A stretch of 64,000 nucleotides of DNA, from positions 1-64,000 of the forward strand of contig JBALWA010000010.1 of the NCBI GenBank assembly GCA_036960305.1. The letters run 5' to 3'. The stretch is from JBALVT01 sp036960305. Its GTDB lineage: Bacteria > Pseudomonadota > Gammaproteobacteria > Pseudomonadales > Halieaceae. Under the pieces are notes generated by a model. That model made no database searches and was not told where the DNA came from. It saw only the letters and a list, made by a program, of their open reading frames with translations. Positions 28,391-37,965 of the stretch are shown in pieces. Made by a program: the position numbers and the translations under genes. Numbering within the stretch: position 1 is the first letter of the stretch; every line of letters starts with the position of its first letter.

Positions 28391-31300
28391 TTGAGTTCAT
28401 TATCAATGCGTCCCTGAAAGATCGACTAATGGTGTTGATTGTGACGGCGATTATCGCGGTGGCGGGTTATTTTTCATATACCAATGCACCGCTGGATGCG
28501 ATTCCCGATCTCTCGGATGTGCAGGTGATTGTTTTGACCAAGTACCCCGGTCAATCGCCCCAGGTGGTTGAGGATCAGGTCACCTACCCACTGACGACTG
28601 CAATGCTCGCAGTGCCCAAAACAAAAGTCGTTAGAGGCTACTCGTTTTTTGGTCTGTCTTTTGTCTATATCATTTTTGAAGACGGTACGGATATGTATTG
28701 GGCGCGCTCACGTGTCCTCGAATCTATTAACTACGTCAGCGGACGACTGCCCGATGGCGTGACGCCAACCCTTGGGCCCGACGCAACCGGCGTGGGTTGG
28801 ATCTATGAATACGCTCTGGTGGATAGGACAGGCCAACACGATCTGGCCAAGCTGCGTTCGATTCAGGACTGGTATCTGCGCTACCCCCTGCAAACGGTTA
28901 AGGGAGTGTCTGAAGTGGCTTCGGTAGGTGGTTTTGTAAAGCAGTACCAAATTGAGGTCGACCCCAATGCTTTGCTACGCTACGACATACCTTTAGGAAA
29001 GGTAAAGCAGGCCCTTAAGGACTCCAACAGGGATGTAGGTGGGCGCTTGCTTGAAATGGCCGAGACGGAATACATGGTTCGAGGCCGTGGATACCTGCAG
29101 TCAATTGAGGACATCAACACCATACCTGTGGCGGTGGATTCGGCCGGAACGCCGGTGCGTATGCGGGATATCGCACATGTGCAGATAGGTCCCGAACTAC
29201 GACGCGGCCTGGTGGATTTGAATGGTGAAGGTGAGGTCGCCGGTGGCGTGGTGATTATGCGTTTCGGAGAGAATGCCCTGGCGACGATACAGGGCGTTCG
29301 GGAAAAGCTGGAGGAACTGAAGGGTGGCCTGCCAGATGGCGTTGAAATCGTAGCAGTATATGATAGAGGAGACCTGATCGAACGCGCAGTGAAAAGCCTT
29401 AACACCTCACTGGTGCAGGAACTTGCGATTGTGAGCTTGGTGGTCATCCTCTTTTTGCTCCATGCCCGCTCTGCCTTTGTTGCGATCATTACTTTGCCCC
29501 TGGGTATCCTCATGGCGTTCATCGTCATGCGCTTCCAGGGCCTCAACGCTAATATCATGTCGCTTGGAGGAATCGCGATTACCATCGGCACCATGGTCGA
29601 CGGCGCTATTGTGATGGTCGAAAATGGGCATAAGCACCTCGCCCGGGCTGTCGAGGAAAAGGGCTCTGCACTTACGAATGATGAGCGCTGGAACACAGTT
29701 GGAGAGGCCTGTCGGGAAGTTGGTCCAGCGTTATTCTTTTCGTTGCTGGTGATTACGGTTTCATTCCTGCCCATTTTTACGATGCAGGCTCAGGAGGGGC
29801 GTTTATTCAGTCCACTGGCATTCACCGCAACCTACGCGATGGCGGCCGCCGCGATCCTGTCGATTACCCTTGTACCCGTAATGATGGGGTATTTACTCAA
29901 AGGAAAAATTGTCTCGGAGCATGCCAATCCTATCAATCGGTGCTTGCATGCGGTCCATACACCGACGCTCGCATTCGCAATGAGAAACCGAAGCCTCACA
30001 CTACTGATAGCCGTGGTGATCCTGGGCGTGACGGTATACCCCTATAGCAAGCTGGGCAGTGAATTCATGCCTCCGCTCGACGAAGGGGACATACTCTATA
30101 TGCCGACAACGTTCCCAGGTATTTCAATCACGAAAGCCCGGGAGTTGTTGCAACAAACTGACCGTATATTGGCAACGTTTCCTGAAGTTCATCATGTCTT
30201 CGGCAAGGTGGGTAGAGCCGAAACAGCAACCGACGCGGCGCCACTGTCTATGTTGGAAACCACGGTTCGCCTTAAACCTAAAGAGGCGTGGCCTGATCCC
30301 GACAAAACCACAAAGGAACTGATGAATGAAATGGATAGGGCGATTCAGTTCCCGGGCCTGGCAAATGCCTGGACGATGCCGATCAAGACCCGAATCGATA
30401 TGCTGTCTACAGGCATCAAAACGCCGGTAGGTATAAAGGTATCGGGACCAGATTTGACCGTGTTGCAGCAGATTTCCTCGGATATCGAGCAGGCGATGAA
30501 AACGCTGCCCGATACCCTGTCAGCGTTTGGTGATCGGGCAGTCGGAGGGTACTACATGGACTTTGACATTAATCGTGAAAGCGCGGCGCGCTACGGGCTG
30601 ACTGTCGGCCAGGTTCAAGACGTCATCAGTACCGCAATTGGCGGTATGAATGTCACCTCAACAGTAGAGGGTTTGGAGCGTTACCCCGTCAGCATTCGAT
30701 ATCCCCGGTCGCTGCGGGAAGACATGGAATCCCTCAAGCGCGTGTTAATACCCACACCGGTTGGGGCGCAGATCCCACTCACTCTGGTCGCTGACATACA
30801 GTACAGACGGGGACCGCCAGTCATCAAGTCCGAGGATGCCAGGCCGAATGCCTGGATCTATGTGGATATATCTACCTCAGACATAGGAGGCTTCGTACAA
30901 CAAGCCAAAGAGGTGGTCGCCAGGCAGGTCGTCATTCCGGCTGGATATACGCTGAGTTGGTCGGGCCAGTTTGAGTATATGGAACGTGCTGCTGCCCGAT
31001 TGAGCATCGTGGCGCCGGCCACGCTGCTCATCATTTTTCTGTTGCTGTATCTCAATTTCCGCAATGTTATCGAACCTCTGGTTGTCATGATGTCCATTCC
31101 TTTTGGTCTCATCGGAGGGATTTGGCTTATCTATATCAACGATTACAACCTGTCCGTTGCAGTGGCCGTGGGGTTCATTGCGCTTGCAGGTATGGCTGCC
31201 GAGATCGGGGTATTGGTACTGACTTTCATCGACGAGGAAATTGCCCGCATGCGCCGAACACATCAGGGTGCGCTTAGCGAGAATATGTTGAAAGAAGCCG

Positions 31301-31590
31301 CGCTGACGGCGACCTCATTACGGGTGCGTCCGGTTGTGATGACCGCGGTGTCGACCATGGCTGGCCTGGTTCCCATCATGTTGAGCAGCGGTACAGGCTC
31401 TGATGTAACCCATCGGATAGCGGCGCCGATGTTGGGGGGTATGCTGACGGTCCTTATCCTGAATCTTCTGGTTCTGCCTGTTATTTATAGCGTTGTACTG
31501 CAATGGACTGAGAAGTCGAATAGCGATGATTTGCTTGAAGAGCGGCAGCCAGAGGTCTTAGCCGAGAATTCTATTAACGTACCTCAATAG
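28387..31590 (+). CDS. CusA-like heavy-metal RND permease
   Basis: A 1067-residue proton-driven permease with 12 transmembrane helices and two large periplasmic loops, the engine of a tripartite copper/silver pump. The fourth transmembrane segment reads TIGTMVDGAIVMVENGHKH, very close to the HME4 (CusA) pattern with its proton-relay Asp and Glu. The porter-domain stretch KTRIDMLSTGIKTPVGIKVS matches the CusA region that carries one methionine of the metal-binding triad. These features favour Cu(I)/Ag(I) over Zn/Co/Cd. It is the last gene of the operon; the LuxR-type gene converges on it 20 bases later. Confidence 0.93.
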   Translation: MIEFIINASLKDRLMVLIVTAIIAVAGYFSYTNAPLDAIPDLSDVQVIVLTKYPGQSPQVVEDQVTYPLTTAMLAVPKTKVVRGYSFFGLSFVYIIFEDGTDMYWARSRVLESINYVSGRLPDGVTPTLGPDATGVGWIYEYALVDRTGQHDLAKLRSIQDWYLRYPLQTVKGVSEVASVGGFVKQYQIEVDPNALLRYDIPLGKVKQALKDSNRDVGGRLLEMAETEYMVRGRGYLQSIEDINTIPVAVDSAGTPVRMRDIAHVQIGPELRRGLVDLNGEGEVAGGVVIMRFGENALATIQGVREKLEELKGGLPDGVEIVAVYDRGDLIERAVKSLNTSLVQELAIVSLVVILFLLHARSAFVAIITLPLGILMAFIVMRFQGLNANIMSLGGIAITIGTMVDGAIVMVENGHKHLARAVEEKGSALTNDERWNTVGEACREVGPALFFSLLVITVSFLPIFTMQAQEGRLFSPLAFTATYAMAAAAILSITLVPVMMGYLLKGKIVSEHANPINRCLHAVHTPTLAFAMRNRSLTLLIAVVILGVTVYPYSKLGSEFMPPLDEGDILYMPTTFPGISITKARELLQQTDRILATFPEVHHVFGKVGRAETATDAAPLSMLETTVRLKPKEAWPDPDKTTKELMNEMDRAIQFPGLANAWTMPIKTRIDMLSTGIKTPVGIKVSGPDLTVLQQISSDIEQAMKTLPDTLSAFGDRAVGGYYMDFDINRESAARYGLTVGQVQDVISTAIGGMNVTSTVEGLERYPVSIRYPRSLREDMESLKRVLIPTPVGAQIPLTLVADIQYRRGPPVIKSEDARPNAWIYVDISTSDIGGFVQQAKEVVARQVVIPAGYTLSWSGQFEYMERAAARLSIVAPATLLIIFLLLYLNFRNVIEPLVVMMSIPFGLIGGIWLIYINDYNLSVAVAVGFIALAGMAAEIGVLVLTFIDEEIARMRRTHQGALSENMLKEAALTATSLRVRPVVMTAVSTMAGLVPIMLSSGTGSDVTHRIAAPMLGGMLTVLILNLLVLPVIYSVVLQWTEKSNSDDLLEERQPEVLAENSINVPQ

Positions 31591-31609
31591 AATGGAGGCC
31601 AGATAGCGT

Positions 31610-32128
31610 TTAACTACTGATGTTGTCTGCTTCCTTTACTTGCATGAAGTCTTCAAGAAACCATGCAGAAAACGCGTGGCGACCATCGACGTTTGATTTC
31701 CCGTAGATAGTTGATGCCTGTTGCCGCACCGTTTTTTCCCGGGTAGACCTGACGGCGGCAATTTCCTTGAAACTCAGCCCTTTCAGCAGTAGCAAGGCAA
31801 CGCCTTGCTCGCCCTCTGTCAGTTTCCATTGGTCAAATTGCTGGTGGATTACGCCGCTGTATTCCCTGCGTGCTCTCTTCATTTCCTGGGTGATATTGGC
31901 TAACTCGCGGTCCGATTTGTCCAGGGTAACAGCCAGGGCGTTGAGTTCCCGTGTACGGTTTCGCATATGCATCAGCAGATAGATTACGGCGATGGCAGAC
32001 GCCAGTACGATGAGGCTCTCCTGGACGATATGCCAGATGGGCACCCCTAGGCCAACGTCTGTAATCACATCCACGAAGTTGAGGGTCATAATGACAGCGA
32101 GAACAGCTGCGATAATTCTATCTTTCAT
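31610..32128 (-). CDS. Membrane-anchored LuxR-type HTH regulator
   Basis: A 172-residue protein with two N-terminal transmembrane helices (about residues 5-25 and 33-53), a coiled-coil linker (about 55-100, DKSDRELANITQEMKRARRE) and a C-terminal LuxR/GerE DNA-binding domain (about 103-165, LTEGEQGVALLLLKGLSFKE). There is no receiver or autoinducer domain. The sensing step would therefore be at the membrane, with the DNA-binding domain tethered in the cytoplasm. It is divergent from the second efflux operon (102 bases between starts) and is the obvious candidate for its regulator. An inverted repeat at 32163-32200 may be its operator. Confidence 0.85.
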   Translation of the reverse strand: MKDRIIAAVLAVIMTLNFVDVITDVGLGVPIWHIVQESLIVLASAIAVIYLLMHMRNRTRELNALAVTLDKSDRELANITQEMKRARREYSGVIHQQFDQWKLTEGEQGVALLLLKGLSFKEIAAVRSTREKTVRQQASTIYGKSNVDGRHAFSAWFLEDFMQVKEADNISS

Positions 32129-32162
32129 TTAGTTACTTTAAATCAATGGCTTAGGGAGTATG

Positions 32163-32200
32163 GGGCAAGTGTACCATAAGCCTGAAACGCACACTTGCCC
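32163..32200. promoter_or_regulatory. Perfect 10-bp inverted repeat, candidate operator
   Basis: GGGCAAGTGT (32163-32172) and ACACTTGCCC (32191-32200) are exact reverse complements with an 18-base spacer. Their centre-to-centre distance is 28 bases, and the right arm ends 30 bases before the start of the TolC-family gene. Position between a divergent regulator and its presumed target makes it a likely operator; it could also fold as an RNA hairpin in the leader. Confidence 0.6.
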
Positions 32201-32230
32201 GATGTCAAAAGGCGTTGAATTACTGGTAAT

Positions 32231-33472
32231 ATGGCTTCCTTCAGCAGTTTCTACAAGGGTTTCAACTGTCTTATGGCACTACACAGACACAGGTTCAGGT
32301 GGGCGGCCCTATGCATTGCGCTGGCTCCCATGACGGCGAGCTGGGCGCAGTCCATTTCAGCGCTGACACTCCCGGAGATTCTGGATGTTGCAATGGCCCG
32401 GGCCAGCAATGCCAATTACGGACAGTTGGAGCAGAGCTATCAATCGTCATCCTGGCTCGCGGCATCCCCTAGCGTCAGCCTCAATTATCTTGGTAGTGAT
32501 GAAAGGTACGGGACCGACGAGACCGAACTGAGCCTCAATCTTCCTATTAAGTCGGGTAGGCGGCGTAAGGCGGACAAGCAGTTGGGGCAATTGGCCCGCG
32601 ATTACGAGACCGTGAGTGCTCAGGCTCGCAGATTGTTTGTCTCAGGGCTGATCCGTGAGTCTTTGTGGTCCTATCGCTTGGCTCTGGTGCAACTTGAGGC
32701 CGCGGGTCGAAAGCACCAGCTTCTGACCAAGCTTGAGGGGCAATACCAGACATTGGTGGAGGCGAATGCCGCGTCGGAGTATTCCCTGCTGATTATACAG
32801 AAGGAGCGCGTCGAGACGGCAATAGATCAAAGCGACAGCCAGCGCGAACTGGACCGGTGGCTGGGGCAATACCGACTGATCACGGGGATAGGCAATATGC
32901 CCGACGATATCGAGGAGTCATCAGGCCCAGACACGCAGTTTCTGCTGGCATCTCATCCGGAAATCCGAGCACTTGAATTGGGCTGGCAACAGAAAAAATT
33001 GCGACTGTTGGCCAACAGCAACCAGGCGGCGCCTTGGAATGTCTACTTCACTGCCAAAAATGTTGAAGAGATCGGGTTTGAAGAGAACCAGTACGGCATT
33101 GGGGTGGAGGTGCCGATGTCGTTTTTGGAAATTGCAAACGAAACTCGAAACAATGAATGGCTGCAGGAAAGTCGTGACTTCGAGCGCGCACTGGATCAAA
33201 TGCGTGCAGAGTTACAGCGGCGCTGGGAACAGATATCCAGCGAGACGGCCGTTTTGCAACAGAAGCAGAGTTTGTTGGCCGACTTCGGCGAACTAAGCGC
33301 TCGCATCATGCAGCGAGCCAGCGAACTGATGACGGCCAACGAACTTGAGCAGGAGATCATTCTGCGCCATCAACTCGAGGCGATTGACGCCGAGATGGCT
33401 GTTGAAACCAATCTAACTTTATTACAGCAAAATCACGCCATGCGTTTGCAGGCGATGGGGCGCCCACTATGA
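32231..33472 (+). CDS. TolC-family outer-membrane channel of second metal-type efflux system
   Basis: A 413-residue outer-membrane efflux protein, shorter and more divergent than the Cus-type channel. A signal peptide (about residues 22-40, ending ASWAQS) precedes a helical body with conserved openings such as LTLPEILDVAMARASNANYG. It is the first gene of a four-gene operon with an adaptor, a CzcA-like permease and DUF3240. Its stop overlaps the adaptor ATG (ATGA). ATG 32273 is a possible alternative start that gives a shorter N-region. Confidence 0.87.
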   Translation: MASFSSFYKGFNCLMALHRHRFRWAALCIALAPMTASWAQSISALTLPEILDVAMARASNANYGQLEQSYQSSSWLAASPSVSLNYLGSDERYGTDETELSLNLPIKSGRRRKADKQLGQLARDYETVSAQARRLFVSGLIRESLWSYRLALVQLEAAGRKHQLLTKLEGQYQTLVEANAASEYSLLIIQKERVETAIDQSDSQRELDRWLGQYRLITGIGNMPDDIEESSGPDTQFLLASHPEIRALELGWQQKKLRLLANSNQAAPWNVYFTAKNVEEIGFEENQYGIGVEVPMSFLEIANETRNNEWLQESRDFERALDQMRAELQRRWEQISSETAVLQQKQSLLADFGELSARIMQRASELMTANELEQEIILRHQLEAIDAEMAVETNLTLLQQNHAMRLQAMGRPL

Positions 33473-34527
33473 TCTACCGTTTCAATTTCTCAGGATTTAT
33501 TCTCGCTTTCATGCTGGCATCCCTAGTCTCGGCTACCGAGGTGAGTACAGATGAACAGGGCCAGTTAAGTGTGAAATCATCGGAGCTGGGTGAACTCGCT
33601 TTGCGTTATGTAGAGCCAATTGCGGTTGATAGCTATCCCGGCCAGCGTACAAGCGCCCAGGTGACCTTCAAGCACGGTGCGGCATTTACGTTGGTGGCAC
33701 CCAGGCGGGTTCAGCAGGTTTCCTATCTGGTTGAAGTGGGGACCCAGGTTGAGAAGGGCCAGCCCATTGCGGAACTACGTGGCCCGGAGATGCACCATTT
33801 CTTGACAGAAATGGAAGCGGCAGGGGAAATGTTGGCCAATGTAGAGAAGAGATTCAAGAGCAATAAGATGCTCTATGAAAAGAGGGCAATCAAGGAAAGT
33901 CAGTGGATCGAAATCAGTGAAAAATACTATGCTGCGATGTTGGAATACGAGCACATGCGCCACTTCAATGACCTGGTCATCTCCGTTGATCCACTAACAG
34001 ACCTGATTGTTATAGGTGCACCCATAGGCGGTATTATCGACTATGCCCCGGATGACAGTGATATTAAGCCCGGCGATGATATTGCCATCTTGATTCCCAT
34101 TGAGGTCATTCGGCTGAAGGCTTCTGTGTCTGGTGCGCTTCGAAAGGATCTGTTTGCCCTTGAAAGTAGTGAATGCTCAGTTGATATCGCCAGCGTGGGT
34201 GCAGTGGCCAGAGGGTTTTTGGTTACGGCATGGTCAGAGGCGATCGAAGAAAACTGTGACCTCGTTTTAGGCCAGACATTGCTTGTGACCCCGCTATACC
34301 GAACCCGTGCATACCAGGTGCCGGTAAGTTCGGTATTTCAGTGGCAGCAGTCGTCCTCGATATTTATAGAGAAAGATGGGCAGTTGCAAGTCGTCGCTGT
34401 GGAATTACTGGCATCCAGAGGTGGCGACTACATAGTGCGCGCTGAAGTGCCGCTGGAGGGGGGCAGGGTGTTGGTCACCTCGGTCAGTGCGGTGCAAGGC
34501 GTGCTAATGGGGTTGGGGGGCGAATAG
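33469..34527 (+). CDS. RND periplasmic adaptor subunit (CzcB-like)
   Basis: A 352-residue membrane-fusion protein with a signal peptide (residues 8-23, ending VSATE). Unlike the CusB-like protein it has no methionine-rich metal-binding domain. The lipoyl-like segment VQQVSYLVEVGTQVEKGQPIAEL (about 80-102) is followed by a helical hairpin and a barrel. It starts inside the channel-gene stop and ends directly before the permease ATG with no spacer, so its expression is tied to both. Confidence 0.88.
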   Translation: MIYRFNFSGFILAFMLASLVSATEVSTDEQGQLSVKSSELGELALRYVEPIAVDSYPGQRTSAQVTFKHGAAFTLVAPRRVQQVSYLVEVGTQVEKGQPIAELRGPEMHHFLTEMEAAGEMLANVEKRFKSNKMLYEKRAIKESQWIEISEKYYAAMLEYEHMRHFNDLVISVDPLTDLIVIGAPIGGIIDYAPDDSDIKPGDDIAILIPIEVIRLKASVSGALRKDLFALESSECSVDIASVGAVARGFLVTAWSEAIEENCDLVLGQTLLVTPLYRTRAYQVPVSSVFQWQQSSSIFIEKDGQLQVVAVELLASRGGDYIVRAEVPLEGGRVLVTSVSAVQGVLMGLGGE

Positions 34528-37500
34528 ATGCTGGAATCCCTGATCCGCTTTTCTCTCACGCAACGATTGTTTGTCGGCGTATTGGCGCTGACGCTGATGG
34601 GTCTGGGTATGCGTGCCTGGATCAACATTCCGGTCGATGCCTTTCCCGATATCTCACCTACGCAGGTAAAGCTGATACTGAAATTGCCGGGAATGACCGC
34701 TGAAGAAATCGAGCAGCAGGTTACCCGGCCTATCGAAACGGAATTGCTGGGTATACCTAAACAGGCGATGTTGCGTTCTACCACCAAGTACGCGATCACC
34801 GATATCACGCTCGATTTCGAGGAAGGGACCGATATCTATTGGGCTCGCCAGCAAGTGAATGAACGTTTACTGGGTGTGTGGGAAAGCCTGCCGGATTCAG
34901 TCAGCGGTGGTATCGCGCCGATGAGTACGCCCCTGAGTGAAATGTTCATGTTTACCCTGGAGCACCCAACCCTCTCTTTGATGGAAAAGCGGCAGATTCT
35001 GGATTGGGAAATACGACCATTACTGCGCGCAGTGCCTGGTGTCGCAGACGTGAATGTACTGGGCGGCTATGCGAAAACATACCAGGTATCAATTAATGCC
35101 TCGATGATGGCGAGTCTGGGTATCACGATGGCTGAGCTTGAGGCGGCCATTCGCAACAACAATGTGAACGTGGGGGCTGGCAGACTCATTGAAGGCAACG
35201 ACACCCTCATTGTCAGAGCTGAGGGTCGAATTGCTAGTCTGGAAGAGTTGTCGGCGCTTGTGGTGAAGGTGGATGGGGGCCAGATATACCGTCTGGGGGA
35301 TGTTGCCGATGTGGCCGTTGGGTCTTTGTCGCGCTATGGAGCGGTTACCCGGGATGGCGTCGAGGCGGCCGAGGCCCTGGTGATTGCCCTAAAAAACAGT
35401 AACACGGCAGAAGTGGTTGCGGCTGTTAAGCAAAGATTGGCTGAAATAGAGCCAAGTTTACCTGCGGGTGCGAGCATTAATGTGTTTTACGACAGGGCTA
35501 CCCTGATCGACAGGGCGATTAACACAATTTCAAATGCTCTGGTTCAAGCGGTGATTATCGTCGTTATTCTGCTGGCCATCTTTTTGGGCAATGTGCGAGC
35601 GGCGATAGCGGTGTCACTTTCTTTGCCGCTTGCGGCTCTGGCGACATTCTTTCTTATGTCGCTTTTTGGGCTCTCTGCCAACTTGATGAGCCTGGGCGGC
35701 CTAGTCATAGCCATTGGGATGATCGTGGATTCGTCCGTAGTTGTGGTTGAAAATATCATGAATCGGCTGTCGGGGCGCGGGGGTTTGCCGCGTATGCATC
35801 TGGTCTATCGCGCTTGCAAGGACGTGGCTGTACCGGTTTTTTCCGGGACTGTGATTGTCATCATCGTTTTCTCACCACTGCTGACTCTCACTGGTCTTGA
35901 GGGAAAACTGTTCGCCCCGGTAGCCTTAACCATCGTATTTGCGATGTTATCAGCGCTGATATTATCACTGACCGTGGTACCCATTATCGCCTCTGTACTG
36001 ATAGATGAGAAGTCGGCTGGGGTACCTCGCCTGGTCGCTTTTTTGCAATCGCATTATGAAAGAACGCTGACAAACGTCCTCAGGCGGCCGCGCGCTATGC
36101 TGGCGACCTTACTTTTCTTACTGTTGTTAAGCGTGGCCGCTTTCGTGTTTATTGGAAAAACGTTTATGCCGGTATTGGATGAAGGCGACATCATTGTCCA
36201 GCTGGAAAAATCACCCAGCATATCGCTGGCCGCTTCCATTCGCCTGGATCAGCAGATAGAAAAGGCCTTGCTCGCGCAAATACCAGAGATAAAACAAATC
36301 GTCGCCCGAACAGGATCTGATGAAATCGGCCTTGACCCCATGAGCCTAAACGAAACTGACGTGTTTATGGAGCTTAACCCTGTGGATACCTGGCGGTTCG
36401 ATAGCAAGGAAGAGTTGGAGGGTGAAATTCGCAAGGTGCTGCTGAAGTACCCGGGGATCAGTTTCGGCTTTACCCAGCCGATTCAAATGCGCGTGTCAGA
36501 GATGCTGACCGGTAGCAGTGGTGATATTTCCATAAAAGTCTTTGGGAACGAGCTGGAGGTGCTTGCTTCGCTTGTGGATGATATAAGCGAGATTACCCGA
36601 GATATTACTGGCGCAGTCGATGTGCAAGCGGCGGTGATGGCGGGCGGAAAATTTCTCAACCTGGAACTACACAGAGAGATTGCCGGGCGCTATGGTATGT
36701 CTGTGGATGACTTCTCCCGGTATGTTAAGTCACAGTTGGAAGGTTTGGTGATTTCCGAATTGATCGAGGGCAAGAAGCGAACCCCCATCGTGATAGCCAA
36801 CACGCCGGGTAGTGATCAGGATCTTACTACTCAGGCAGATTTACAGCGCCATCTGGTCATTCTCCCCGATGGTACGCTTGCCCCATTGGCCTCAATCGCC
36901 CATATATCTTTTAAGGAAGGGCCCCTGGTGATTGAACGAGAGAAGGGCAATCGGTTCGCGGTGGTGACAAGCAATGTGAGCGGCCGCGATATTGTCGGGT
37001 TTGTAGAGGAGCTGAGCAGTCGGATTTCTGAGAGCATCAATCTACCGACAGGGTATAACATTGTCTTCGGTGGCGAGTTTGAGAACCAGAGGCGGGCAAC
37101 GAATAACCTGCTCATGGTCATCCCGGTGGCTTTGCTGTTGATCATTATTATTCTTTTTTCTACATTCCAGTCTATGGCCAAAGCGGGTTTGATTTTGCTG
37201 AACGTCCCCTTTGCAATCATGGGTGGCATTATCGCCTTGTTTGTTAGCGGCGAATATTTGTCCGTCCCGGCCTCAGTCGGATTAATCGCCCTGCTGGGGG
37301 TGGCAGTGCTCAACGGTGTGGTTATGGTCAGCTATTTTGAGCAAATCCGCTTGCAGGTGTCCGACTTGAATAGACGTGTTATCGATGGGTCTGTTCGCCG
37401 CTTACGCCCGGTTCTTATGACAGCGACAACTGCGATGTTTGGTTTGCTACCGCTTGTCTATGCCAGTGGACCGGGCGCTGAGATTCAAAAGCCGCTGGCC

Positions 37501-37599
37501 ATTGTAGTGATTGGTGGTTTGCTCAGTTCAACGGTTACTACCCTATATTTGCTTCCCTGGTTATATCAATGGATGGAGAGTCGTTTCAATGCAGGATAA
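34528..37599 (+). CDS. CzcA/HME-type RND permease
   Basis: A 1023-residue heavy-metal-type RND permease with two six-helix halves and periplasmic loops. The N-terminal stretch DAFPDISPTQVKLILKLPGM and EEGTDIYWARQQVNERL are hallmarks of the HME branch. The fourth transmembrane segment reads IAIGMIVDSSVVVVEN. It keeps the central Asp and the Glu but lacks the preceding Asp of the DFG pattern in Zn/Co/Cd pumps, and also differs from the CusA pattern, so substrate choice is open. It overlaps the DUF3240 gene by 11 bases. Confidence 0.9.
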   Translation: MLESLIRFSLTQRLFVGVLALTLMGLGMRAWINIPVDAFPDISPTQVKLILKLPGMTAEEIEQQVTRPIETELLGIPKQAMLRSTTKYAITDITLDFEEGTDIYWARQQVNERLLGVWESLPDSVSGGIAPMSTPLSEMFMFTLEHPTLSLMEKRQILDWEIRPLLRAVPGVADVNVLGGYAKTYQVSINASMMASLGITMAELEAAIRNNNVNVGAGRLIEGNDTLIVRAEGRIASLEELSALVVKVDGGQIYRLGDVADVAVGSLSRYGAVTRDGVEAAEALVIALKNSNTAEVVAAVKQRLAEIEPSLPAGASINVFYDRATLIDRAINTISNALVQAVIIVVILLAIFLGNVRAAIAVSLSLPLAALATFFLMSLFGLSANLMSLGGLVIAIGMIVDSSVVVVENIMNRLSGRGGLPRMHLVYRACKDVAVPVFSGTVIVIIVFSPLLTLTGLEGKLFAPVALTIVFAMLSALILSLTVVPIIASVLIDEKSAGVPRLVAFLQSHYERTLTNVLRRPRAMLATLLFLLLLSVAAFVFIGKTFMPVLDEGDIIVQLEKSPSISLAASIRLDQQIEKALLAQIPEIKQIVARTGSDEIGLDPMSLNETDVFMELNPVDTWRFDSKEELEGEIRKVLLKYPGISFGFTQPIQMRVSEMLTGSSGDISIKVFGNELEVLASLVDDISEITRDITGAVDVQAAVMAGGKFLNLELHREIAGRYGMSVDDFSRYVKSQLEGLVISELIEGKKRTPIVIANTPGSDQDLTTQADLQRHLVILPDGTLAPLASIAHISFKEGPLVIEREKGNRFAVVTSNVSGRDIVGFVEELSSRISESINLPTGYNIVFGGEFENQRRATNNLLMVIPVALLLIIIILFSTFQSMAKAGLILLNVPFAIMGGIIALFVSGEYLSVPASVGLIALLGVAVLNGVVMVSYFEQIRLQVSDLNRRVIDGSVRRLRPVLMTATTAMFGLLPLVYASGPGAEIQKPLAIVVIGGLLSSTVTTLYLLPWLYQWMESRFNAG

Positions 37600-37897
37600 C
37601 TATGCGCTGGTCGTGATCGTGCCGTTAGAGATCAAAGATGAGTTGATTGACACACTGATGGGCCTGACTGAGATATCCGGTTTCAGCATGACGGAGATTG
37701 CGGGGTATAGTCGTGAACATGCACAGTACAGTCAACGTGAGCAGGTGGAAGGCTATAGAACCTTGTGCCGGTTTGAAATATTGCATACCTTGGAGCACAG
37801 AGCTCAACTGCTGGAGGCACTGGAGCCCTCTTGTTGCGTAGCGCGTGCGCGCTACTGGATTACAGAGGTTGTCGAACACGGACATTTTGGCAACTGA
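37589..37897 (+). CDS. DUF3240 family protein
   Basis: A 102-residue cytosolic protein with a ferredoxin-like fold of the PII/CutA kind. DUF3240 members occur almost only at the end of heavy-metal RND operons and may sense or buffer the metal, though none has a settled function. The core DELIDTLMGLTEISGFSMTE and a C-terminal CCVARARYWITEVVEHG are typical. ATG 37589 lies inside the permease gene. An extension to 37511 would overlap the permease by 89 bases and adds 26 unrelated residues. Confidence 0.85.
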   Translation: MQDNYALVVIVPLEIKDELIDTLMGLTEISGFSMTEIAGYSREHAQYSQREQVEGYRTLCRFEILHTLEHRAQLLEALEPSCCVARARYWITEVVEHGHFGN

Positions 37898-37965
37898 TTG
37901 CGCAATCCAGAATGACCTGGTGATATAACTAGCGTGAGCCCGGTATCGCTGGTGGGAATCAGACG

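Noticed and set aside
28980..29774. Minus-strand open frame inside the CusA-like gene
   Set aside because: Antisense shadow of a conserved permease gene.
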